Source: Amorphophallus konjac
Lineage: Eukaryota; Streptophyta; Magnoliopsida; Alismatales; Araceae
Direction: 5' to 3'
Assembly (NCBI GenBank): GCA_022559845.1
Contig: CM040125.1
Coordinates: 292,502,200-292,566,199, forward strand
DNA length: 64,000 nt
Part shown: positions 48,417 through 57,965 of the stretch, piece after piece
How positions within the stretch are numbered: the stretch's first letter is position 1
Layout of the letters: every line of letters begins with the position of its first letter
Position numbers and translations under genes: made by a program
The notes under the pieces: generated by a model
Database searches by the model: none
What the model was told of the DNA's origin: nothing
What the model saw: the letters and a program-made list of their open reading frames with translations, nothing else

Positions 48417-49870
48417 ATGGAGCGGGAGGCTAGTAGGGGCGGCCCTGTGTTTGCTATTACGGTCCGAGAGGTGGAGCCAAAGTCCGAGGGTGAACTCCCA
48501 CCCGATGTCATTCCTATTCTGCAGGAGTTCGCTGATATTTTTCCCGAGGAGCTTCCCGAGGGACTCCCACCCATGCAGGATATTCAGCATGCTATCAACT
48601 TGATTCTAGGCTCCTCATTACCCAATCTTCATCATTATCGCATGAGTCCCACAGAACATGCCGAGCTAAAATGGCAGGTCGATGAGTTGATGCAGAGAGG
48701 GTCTGTTCGGGACAGCATGAGTCCGTGTGTTGTTCCCGCATTACTCGCCCCAAAGAAGGATGGCACGTGGAGAATGTGCATTGATAGTCATGCCATCATT
48801 AAAAATCACCATTAAGTACAGGTTCCCTATTCCCCGCCTAGATGATATGCTAGACATGATGGCCGGTGCCACTATCTTCTCGAAGATCGATCTTAAGAGT
48901 GGCTACCACCAAGTGAGGATTAGGCCAGGTGATGAGTGGAAGACTGCATTTAAGACCAAGGATGGTCTATATGAGTGGTTGGTTATGCCATTTGGGTTGA
49001 CCAATGCCCCTAGCACCTTCATGCGACTCATGACTCAGGTCCTTCGACCTTTCATTGGAGTCTTTGTGGTTGTGTATTTTGATGATATCCTTATATATAG
49101 TCGCACTAAAGGGGACCACTTGGACCATCTACGACAGGTCTGTCTACTTTTGAGGTGAGAGCAGTTGTTTGCGAACCCACAGAAGTGTGTCTTCATGACA
49201 CCTCAGCTTACCTTCTTGGGTTTTATTGTGTCTAGTACTGGGGTCTCCGTCGATCCGGAGAAGGTCCGGGCCATTGTTGAGTGGCCGGAACCCCGTACGG
49301 TCCATGATGTCCGTAGTTTCCATGGCCTCGCGACGTTCTATCATCGTTTCATCCGCGGATTTAGGTCCGTCATTGCCCCGATCATGGGCTGTATTCGGAA
49401 GGGCACGTTTGTATGGACGAAGGCCGCAGCTGCTGCCTTCAAGGACATCAAGGAGCGCATGACCCAAACACCGATCCTTCGATTGCCAGATTTCTCGAAG
49501 GTGTTTGAGGTCTCTTGTGATGTGTCAGGTGTTGGGATAGGAGGACTGTTGAGTCAAGAGGCCCACCCGATCGCATATTTCTATGAGAAGCTGAATGACG
49601 TGAAACTGCGATACTCCACTTATGATAAGGAATTCTACGCAGTTGTTCAGGCTCTTAGGCATTGGAGGCACTATCTTTTACATCATGAGTTTATCTTGTA
49701 CTCCGATCATGAGGCCTTGAGGTTCCTCCATTCCCAAAATGAGCTTAATGCGCGTTACAGCCGATGGGTTGAGTATCTCAAGCAGTACACATTTGTGCTT
49801 AAACATAAGGCTGGAGTGGAGAACAAGGTAGCTGATGCCTTGAGTCGGCGTGCTTGTCTGCTGACCACCA
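48417..49870 (+). pseudogene. Element D reverse transcriptase and RNase H, broken
   Basis: Begins in the protease frame with a linker, then LPEGLPPMQDIQHAIN and [15 protein letters not shown] 1-base gain in an A run near 48800 shifts the frame. RT continues [33 protein letters not shown] and [11 protein letters not shown] (Asp pair 49081-49086). TGA at 49156 (CGA in C). RNase H 49500-49860 (CDVSGVGIGG, SDHEALRFLHSQ), ending NKVADALSRR. TAG at 49954. Confidence 0.9.
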
Positions 49871-51537
49871 TGAGTGCCGAGGTCACAGGGTTAGAGAAGA
49901 TGAGAGAGGCATATGTTGACTGTCCTGACTTCGGTGAGATTTATACCACTCTCTAGGCCGGACCTTCGAGAGACCTTAATGATTATGTGCTTCAAGAGGG
50001 TTACCTCTTTCGAGGAGGCAGACTTTATGTTCCCCGAACATCGGTTCGAGACTTCTTAATCTGGGAACTACATACGGGAGGTCTAGCCGGCCACTTAGGT
50101 CAGAACAAGACTATCGAGGCTGTTGAGCATAGATTTTATTGGCCGAGCTTGAAGCGTGATGTTGCTCATATTGTGGCTCAGTGCCATACATGTGCTATGG
50201 CCAAAATGAAGAAGCAAAGCTCGGGCCTTTATACGCCTCTTCCCGTGCCTGATGCCCCATGGCATGATGTTAGCATGGATTTTGTCTTGGGATTGCCACG
50301 TACCTCTAGGAAGCATGACTCGATCTATATGGTAGTTGACTGGTTCTCGAAGATGGCCCTTTTCATTCCTTGCTCGAAGACTTCGGATGCTTCGCGGGTA
50401 GCCCGCCTATTCCTTACTCATATGGTGTGCAAGTTCGGGTTGCCTCGTACCATAGTGTCTGACCGTGATGTTAGGTTCACCAATTATTTTTGAAAGACAC
50501 TGTGGCATATGTTGGGTACTCAACTCAAGTTTTCCACTGCATATCATCCCCAGACAGATGGTCAGACCGAGGTGGTCAATAGGAGCTTGGGTGACCTTTT
50601 GAGGTGTCTTGTTAGGGATAGTGTAGGGTATTGGGATCTCATATTACCACTGGCAAAATTTGCATATAATGATTCAGTTAACAGGTCTACCGGTATGAGT
50701 CCATTTGAGATTGTCACAGGTCGTAGGCCTAGGAAGCCAGTGGATCTTGTTCCCATGCCCATTCATGCACGAGCGTCTGAGTCTGCCGAGTCTTTTGCTA
50801 GGCATGTTAGGAGTTTACATGACGACATCCGTCGTAGCATTGAGGCCAGCAATGCACGGTATAAGGAGTTAGCTGATGCCCATCTACACCACCGTGAGTT
50901 CCAAGAGGGTGAATATGTCATGATCAGGGTAAGACCTGAACGGTTTCCCTCTGGGACCGTAAAGAAATTGCAAGCTCGTGGAGCCGGTCCATTTAGAGTG
51001 CTGAAACGCGTTGGATCCAATGCGTATGTTGTGGACATACCCGAGGAATATGGTATAAGCTCAACTTTCAATGTGTCGGATCTAGTTGCATATAGGGACC
51101 CAGCGGTGATCCCTAGTGAGCCTTTCGAGCCATCTCCCTCCATTGAGAGTGATCCCACACCTGAGTGTCCACCACCAGCCACATTTCCACGACAGCGAGA
51201 GCATATAGATCATATACTGGATGAGCATGCGACAGTTACCAGGAGTTGATCCTACCTGCGCTACCTAGTGCGTTGGAGAGGGCGACCCGCCACCAAGGAT
51301 ACTTGGATCACCTGTGGAGAGTTACAGCGGATAGATCTGGACCTACAGGAGTGCTACCAGAGCGATGCAGACCCTTACTCGACAGGGTCGAGTTTCTCCC
51401 ACCCGGGGAGAATTGGTGCGGACACCAGAGCGATCGAGAGGCATGAACCGGTGAGCCATCGGTACCGTACACGGAGCACCACTCGAGCTATATCGGCGTC
51501 CATCTGGCTCGGAGATAGTCAGGAGACTCCCCCTTGA
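49871..51537 (+). pseudogene. Element D integrase, chromodomain-like domain and LTR-encoded tail
   Basis: HHCC region about 50065-50195 (HTGGLAGHLGQNKTIEAVEH, CHTCAMAK). Core 50270-50600: [37 protein letters not shown], with TGA at 50491. Then ERFPSGTVKKL, FNVSDLVAYRDP, TGA at 51247, and a chromodomain-like segment (YLVRWRGRPATKDTWITC). The frame crosses the LTR start at 51414 and ends at TGA 51535 after a basic segment HRYRTRSTTR and WLGDSQETPP. The tail is shared with element C, arguing it is real coding sequence. Confidence 0.9.
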
Positions 51538-53322
51538 GTCTTAGCATTTATCATATTTATGGGGTTTTATTTGTGTGTAATGTGTGTTTATTTGGTTCTA
51601 TTCGGATTGTAAGAGGGGTTTATTTGTAATTTGGGATCACCTGGGTTCCGCGGGTCCCCCATCCCTTCTCCCATTGATCCACCTCATCTCTAGGGCCCAT
51701 GTGGGGTCAGTCAACCTTCCAATGTGGGCTTCTAGAAGGGTTGGACCAAGGGGGGGACAAAGGGTACAAAATTTCAAATTTGGAAACCTATAAGTCAAGG
51801 GGGCGCCCCATTCTATTATAGTTTATTAGGATTTGTAGTTTATTTTATTTAGTTCCAAATCACATGGGTTAAATAAATTGTGGATTCCCTCTTTTACCCC
51901 CCAGCAATCCTAGATCTAGGGATATAACTAGTCTTTTGGTATTTTCTATAAGAACCTTGTATTTCTATTTTGTGTGGAATTAATGCATAAAATTCAGAGA
52001 TTTTCTTGGAGCTCCAAGCAAGGGCCGCCCCTTTCTCACTCTGCTATCCTCTTCTTGTAGCTGGGAAAGCTGTGTTCTAAGGTGTGAAGCCTCATCTATC
52101 TGGTGTGGAGTTCGTCGTCACCGCCGTCGCCGCCATCGAGCCGCCATTGCACCGCCACCGCCATCGTTGGTATTCTGCCAATCGCGAGACAGCAGTATAA
52201 AATACCTTTCCCCATCCAAACCTCCACCAAACCTTTCATAAAAATTATCCCCGTTTTCCTCTCTATCCCCTCTACAACTTTCAAGAAGAGCTCATCATCT
52301 GAATCGGAAATCTACATCGCAGTCAACGCCAACTCTCAGGAAAGTTCATTTCTATCCTGCCAGAACTGAAAAAGAGATCAGTCCGGTTCTAAAATCCACC
52401 ATCAGAAGTACGGTCCCAAGGAATTTTTTGGAGTCCTAAGGAGTCGAAGGATTTCAAGAGAGCTTTCTAACGGTACCTCTTGTGCATCGATCCGACGTCG
52501 GTGCTGGTCGCATCAGCTTCTGTCGCCGGAGTGCGCAGGTCTGAAACTGAGTTTCAGATCCGTGGGCAGCAACTCCAACACTCGGAGATCGGAGCCGATC
52601 AACCACCGCCGGGTGTTCCAGTTCGGCCGCCGTCCATGGGAGCGCACCATCAGGTGTCCCTATCACAGTGGGACCCACCCCGTCAGGTCGGAGGGCTGAG
52701 CAGTACGTGGGTCCCACGATCTCGCAGATCGCACCGTCCGGACAGCACCAAAACGCGGGTTTCGGCACCGACGGAGCGACATCAAGATGCTGCCCGTCAA
52801 TCCAACTCCCGTTACTCCTGGGCCCCACATGTGACCTGTTACCTCCCTGCGTGGAGTGGGTTGAAACATTTGTACCGCAGTAATATTTGTTAACCGGGAG
52901 TACAGACTTGGCAGCGGTTATCTTCCCCATGCCGGGAGCATGGAGGTAACGATGTTAACTCCTTGGCATTGCTTTGCTTAGCTAGCATATGATCTTAGGC
53001 CGTTGTTGAGTGCGATAGGAACCTAGCCCGTGAGTTCATGTCACCACTGTGAGCGAGAGAGTGACCCGTCCCGTGGCTCGATCCGAGCACGGAAGTGAGT
53101 CGACCACCCTTGACTCTGCCGGTTTCTCAACCACGCGGATCCACGCTTTCCCTCGCTTGAGACGACGAGTGAGCTTGCGTTTCTGTTAGCGACGTATAGC
53201 CCATAGGGACTCTTAGTGTCGGGCCAAAGTGTCTCTCCTATTTGCATGTTGCTGGTCGCGTCTCCATCTAGAGTCCGTGGTCCGCATCACGTAGAGTCGG
53301 TCCATACGTCCGTCCCGCATCA
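51414..53322 (+). repeat. Element D 3' LTR (1909 bp, internally deleted)
   Basis: TGGTGCGGACACC to CGTCCCGCATCA. Lacks the segment matching 44548-44936 of the 5' LTR; CAGCAG sits at both deletion ends, so a microhomology-mediated loss is likely. First 124 bases are coding for the pol tail. TATA-like TATAAG at 51947. Confidence 0.92.
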
Positions 53323-53327
53323 ACAGG
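53323..53327. repeat. Target duplication ACAGG, right of element D
   Basis: Second copy of 43746-43750. Confidence 0.93.
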
Positions 53328-55441
53328 AGACCCACACACACAAACGAACGAAAGAGTACTGCGCAGACCCGAGAGTGAACTCCCTCCTAGACTCCTACTG
53401 CCCGGGGCATTACTTCTCACTGTCCCCCGGGTTATGTGGCGTTATGTATCGCCGTCCCACAGAACGAATGGCCGAATCATAGGATTTCAACCAGGGCATT
53501 ACGTCTCGCTATCCCCTGGGTTCTTTTACTTCCGCAGTGTTACATATCGCTATCCTGCTGATGAGACCAAAGTCCAACATCACAGAATGCTACTATTTTC
53601 CACTCATAACATTCACATCTTATTCACATTTACATGCATATTCCTATTACATTACTAATATCATACTTCTTATCATACCGTAAGCATGCTTCCATATGGT
53701 TTATTATTATGTTGCACATGCGTAGAAAAAAAATCTTAACTTCGAATGCAGAATTTCTATGAGCACGAAATCTTTACCATAAGTTACTAACATAGTCTTC
53801 TATCAATTTCTAATTTTTTTCAGATTTTTCCGAGTTAGAATGGCCTCTCAAAACTTTCTTATTCTTGGTTTATGGAATTTGAGACAGGGCACTGATTGCC
53901 TCGACGCAGTTAGCCCTCCAATGTAGGCTGTGTCGATGCAGACTCTGGCAGCCTCGAAGCATGCTCCCTTCCAACAAAGGATGCATCGATGCAGCCCCTT
54001 GGTTGCATCGATGCAGTCAGCCACACTGAAGGGACTGCGTCGATGCGGTGTAGTGTTGCATCGACGCATGTCAGTGCAAGACCGGAATTTCGATAAAAGT
54101 TGGAGAAACCTGATAATAGTACATAATATGATGAAATAAAAAAGAAAAGTAAGTATAGTGATCAATCCCTCATGCCCTTAGTCGCTCTTTAACAAGTAGA
54201 AATTTATTTGAAAAATATTCTAATGCTTCATTGACCCCTACGATTTGAGGATAGGCGCCTACCTTCAAAGTGTTAAACCGACGATCCAGGGATGAGATCC
54301 ACACCCCAGATCCACCCAAAGCCTTTTCCTTCGTCCTAGGGCGCTACATGATTGTCCTCCATGCACTGCATCATCCTCCACATGCCGAATTGTCCTCCCC
54401 ACACAGAGTCAAGGTCCCTCACCCTTACTCACTCAAGAAGGACGGAAGATGGTTGAAGAAAATGGTTGCTAAAGGATTACTACCTATGAAACCTACCTCC
54501 TTATATAGATTTATAGTCTCAAAGGGGTCTTCCCATGTCCTACAAGGCTCAGTCCTTCCCCAAGGTCGCTGGTTGAAGAGGAGTTAATGCCATGTACCTC
54601 TTCGGTTTGAACAGATGTGACCCTTCATCTGCGTGGTCATAGATGTGAGTGGGCGCACTTTTATATTGGGATTTGGGTTGGGATGTCTTCAGATAAAATT
54701 AAGAGGACTTAAAGATCTAACTTTGGGACATAGTTTCATCAAATTTCATCAATTCTATCTCAAGTTATGATTTTCACAAGATTAACATTTATTCTCCCGT
54801 GCTCCAATCGTGACCCTTCGGTAGCCCGAGATAATTTTAGTATAACTCTAGTATTCATTCAGAATTCGGCCTCAACCTTAACATAGAAGTTGTATATAAC
54901 ATCCTATTCGCGAATATGGCCTTAGTTTCAGGTCATTTAATTATCTACAAAATAAGTTATGAATTTTTAATCATTTACATGTGAATTCCCTCAACAGTCA
55001 CACCTCTCTATGATAGTTGGTGGCTAAGGGATATGAACCTTGGGTTCTAATGCGAATTGGGTTTCCATCTCAACATAAGAGTTTGGGTTAAGGGCCCAAT
55101 CTTTCTAATGGACTTAGTTTCAGCCCATTTGGATGACTATGTGTCAAGATATCCTTATTTCAACCGGTGATAGTGTTTATTATGAGTGTTTCGACCAATT
55201 ATCATAAACTCCCTCTTACCCCCTATTAGGCCTTTTATTCAGTAGTTATAATCTTCATCTAAGTTGTTCTTTACCCAATGGCGGTTGCATGGGTTTTTGT
55301 TTCACCTAATTCTGACCTTCTTAGGTTAAGTTATGAATTCCCTAAAGAACCTTCAATAATCTATTTAGATTTCTGGTTTATTGCGTTAATGTGTCCGAAT
55401 TGTACCCAATTGGGCCAGTGCCGAAATTGGTGGTTCTAACA
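53328..55441 (-). repeat. Element G 3' LTR, starting segment
   Basis: On the minus strand it starts TGTTAGAACCACC at 55441, next to a GGGGGAGAGGA purine tract. TATA-like CTATATAAGG lies at about 54499-54508 (minus). Donor-like TTGAAG|GTAGGC begins at 54262 (minus). The TGCATCGATGCA cluster is at 53900-54075. 53328-54308 aligns with 59075-60078; 54309-55441 has no partner in the window because F cuts the other LTR. Confidence 0.88.
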
Positions 55442-55455
55442 TCCTCTCCCCCTTA
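55442..55455 (-). other. Element G polypurine tract
   Basis: Minus-strand AAGGGGGAGAGGA just before the LTR start, the same place as in A, B and E. Confidence 0.75.
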
Positions 55456-55639
55456 AAAATAATTTCATCCTCAAAATTAACTTGAAAATTTTAAGGTTAC
55501 TTACCGAATAGTTGAGGATATTCCCGACGCATCTTGTCCTCTGGTTCCCATGTTGTTTCCTCAGAATGAGAATTCTTCCATAACACCTTCACCAGCCTGA
55601 TGGTTTTATTTCTCAACACCTATTCCTTCCAGTCTATGA

Positions 55640-55925
55640 TCTCACTGGGCTACTCCACATAAGGCAGATCTGCTCGAACCTCCAAGGGCTCGTACCCTAT
55701 AACATGTGGGGCATCTCGGACATACTTCCTGGGCATAGAGACGTGAAAGACCGTATGCACATGCGATAGAGCAGGCGGAAGTGCAAGTCGATATGCCACC
55801 TTGCAAGCCTTTTGGAAAATCTCGAAAGGCCCGATATATCTTGGAATAAGCTTGCCCTTCTTCTCGAATCGCATGAATCCCATGGGAGAGACACCATTAG
55901 GAACACATGGTCCCCCCCAATTTTT
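55640..55925 (-). pseudogene. Element G integrase C-terminal fragment
   Basis: Minus-strand reading gives [48 protein letters not shown] and the start of a linker to the chromodomain (about 55640-55925). This is the GPF/Y region of a Tekay-type integrase. Homology stops abruptly near 55925; the catalytic core and HHCC domain are missing. A chromodomain should follow at 55470-55640; there the sequence is weakly compatible (AAC...TGGGAACCAGAGGAC on minus) but broken. Confidence 0.85.
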
Positions 55926-56872
55926 CTTAAATATATGAATTGAAACGATTGAGCTTTATAAAGCCTGTAACTCCATGTTAAAGCCTACCCGCTCAACAAT
56001 CTGAAAATGGGGGAACGATTTCATACCGCATGCAACTCAGAACCTCAAAACTAACTTGGTGGGGCACAGGGCAAACCCATTGATGCAAACGGTGGGGAAG
56101 CCAGACTGGCAATCAATGCTGAATGGGCATTATCATTCATGGCAAAACTATCACTATTAATCACAGCAGAACCCCTTCTAAACTTTGATAAGCATTTTGT
56201 AGCTAGTTGAGGAGCAAGGTCATTAGTTTAAAGTATGCAAATGAGTATTTTTGCCTAGAATCCATGGCATCAACATGACCAGATATCTTAATAGGCATTA
56301 ATTGTGTCAGAGATAGGAAAAGTATGACCCTAGATATCAATTTCTTGAAGTCTAGAGCTGACAAATATCTTAACCAGACCTTGATGGAATCCTAGATAGT
56401 CCTCTTTGCTGCAACTATGTCAGGCAGGATTGTTCATTTCTTACCATGCCTCTTGAAAGGTCAGTTTCAGGGTTTTATCCTTTTTTTTCATTTTTCCTAA
56501 AATGGTTTAAGCTCGCTTGTCTAACTTCCTAATCCAGACATAAATGATTAGTTGACCTTCTTCTGTTCTGGAGAAGAAGCTTACACGTGTAATGTGCAAG
56601 CTGTGCTTCGGAGGCTCATTGAATATCATCTCACTTAAAATAGTTGTAAACTACAACATATGCTACACAGTGTATGCTTTTAGTGTTTTTATCAGTTCAA
56701 TTCTAAGATTCAGCTTGTTATGTGACTTGTAAACTAAAATGGTTCATTGCTCTGCATAATTAGTTATTCCAGTTCCTTGCTCTGTACCTTGAAAAGGGGA
56801 GTGCTTAATAATGGATGGAACGAAAGATTATATATCTTTTATCAATTCAAAAGGCCTAACTGACCTGAAGTT
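55926..56872. other. Non-retroelement-like 0.95-kb segment inside element G
   Basis: No gag-pol similarity on either strand and no long reading frame. Base composition and T-rich tracts resemble transcribed non-coding DNA (intron or 3' untranslated region). It replaces RT C-terminal, RNase H and most of integrase. It could be filler DNA captured during break repair or a fragment of a host gene; I could not identify it. Confidence 0.5.
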
Positions 56873-56888
56873 GGGATACCCATGAGTA

Positions 56889-56907
56889 GTCTCTTCGAGA
56901 CATCCGA

Positions 56908-56939
<32 letters not shown>

Positions 56940-56979
56940 GGCCCCTGCGCAAGGATGACACGCACAAATCGAGAAATGG
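56889..56979 (+). pseudogene. U6 spliceosomal snRNA retropseudogene
   Basis: 91 bases matching plant U6 from its first nucleotide: a GTCTC-TTC-GAGAC 5' stem, CATCCGATAAAATTGG, the ACAGAGA box, the AGCATGGCCCCTGCGCAAGG region and the start of the 3' stem, ending GAGAAATGG. The last about 11 bases and the T run are missing. It is flanked by 15-base direct repeats GGATACCCATGAGTA (56874-56888 and 56978-56992), the mark of LINE-type retroposition. The 5' stem has paired C-to-T and G-to-A changes. No plant U6 promoter (USE and TATA) is seen upstream, so it should be silent. Confidence 0.93.
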
Positions 56980-56992
56980 ATACCCATGAGTA

Positions 56993-57190
56993 GATGATAC
57001 CCCGTCCTCAGATCGATCTTGGAGAAGACTTTAGCAAACGACAATTGGCCAAACAATTCTTCAATCCTTGGTATAGGATACTTGTCCTTAATGGTGGCCG
57101 GATTAAGCTTGCGGTAATCAATGGACAGTCGCATAGCCCCATCTTTCTTCCACACAATAAGACTGGTGCCCCCCATGGAGACACACACTA
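56993..57190 (-). pseudogene. Element G reverse transcriptase fragment
   Basis: Minus strand: [34 protein letters not shown] and [11 protein letters not shown]. Only the RT fingers are left; the palm with YxDD is missing. On the 5' side the frame meets protease sequence directly, so about 150 codons between protease and RT have been deleted. The other side ends at the U6 pseudogene repeat. Confidence 0.88.
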
Positions 57191-57660
57191 GGCCATATCT
57201 AGGAGGTACGCTTCCCCTAGCAATATCCTTCCACTGATTTTGACCTCTAGAGTAGGGATCACAAGCTTGTTGTGGACTTGTTTCTCGGTTGGTGTACTAA
57301 CTACCATTTCCCCGAAGAATGTGGCTTGGGGTCTGTTCTTCGGTTGCTTAGCAAAACTAGTGAATATAAATGTGTGTGTAGCCCCCCAGGGGTTGAACAA
57401 AACCTTTGCATAAATATTATCCATAAGAAGTTTACCTTCAGCCACGGTAGGGGTATTATCTACCACTTCTCGCATTAGTGCATAAACTCGCCCTCTGTAC
57501 TGAATCTTCTCCTGCAGTGGTACTGACTTTTGCTGAGCCTTCTTAGGGCAGTCCCTCGTAAAATGTACGGCCTCGCCGCATTCATAGCACTTGCCCTCTA
57601 TACTCCGACACTCCTATCCGAGATGGGTACGTCTACAATGGACACAGAATGGAACCCCCG
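57188..57660 (-). pseudogene. Element G gag C-terminus and protease fragment
   Basis: Minus strand: two zinc knuckles, the second intact (C-Y-E-C-G-E-A-V-H-F-T-R-D-C near 57560-57600), the first with an internal stop (CVHCRRTHLG-stop-EC). Then KKAQQKSVPLQEKIQ and a protease remnant with N-P-W-G-A-T-H-T-F-I in place of D-T-G, so inactive. Most of the capsid region is missing: only about 0.3 kb separates the knuckles from the primer site. Confidence 0.82.
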
Positions 57661-57950
57661 GCCTGTTCCTTGGTACCGGCTCTTGGCGTGCCACCTTTTC
57701 CTTGTCCTGCCTCCCTTCTGCCCGCCTAGGCCTTTTACCCATCGTCTTCTGCTCCTTGGTGAAGCTATACATAGGTATCACTTAGAACCCAACTTAATAT
57801 GTCCCTTAAATCCTTATGGTTTCAATTGTTACCGGTGAGGGTTTGTTTAAAATGGGTTATAAATATACTCTACCCTTTTTCCACGCTTGCCTATCTCCTC
57901 TTCTACTATTTGGACAATTGGAATGGTTGTAACCACGGTTTGTCTCTCGC

Positions 57951-57962
57951 GCTCTGATACCA
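57951..57962 (-). other. Element G primer-binding site
   Basis: Minus-strand TGGTATCAGAGC, 3 bases from the LTR end at 57966; this shows that 57966 onward is the 5' LTR of a minus-strand element. Confidence 0.88.
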
Positions 57963-57965
57963 CTA

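Larger units (their letters stand above)
43751..53322 (+). mobile_element. Element D: complete CRM-like chromovirus inserted in G 3' LTR
   Basis: LTR 43751-46054, primer site, gag, protease, RT, RNase H, integrase, chromodomain-like segment, LTR 51414-53322, TSD ACAGG. Borders are exact because G's other LTR is empty at this site. Protein order and motifs parallel element C, with clear sequence divergence. One frameshift and about nine stops make it non-functional. The two LTRs differ mainly by a 389-bp deletion in the 3' copy. Confidence 0.95.

Noticed and set aside
55926..56872. A host gene inside element G
   Set aside because: No open frame longer than a few dozen codons and no recognisable protein; left as unidentified DNA.
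56889..56979. U6 as a working snRNA gene
   Set aside because: The 3' end and terminator T run are missing, no USE or TATA element is seen upstream, and flanking direct repeats show a retrocopy.
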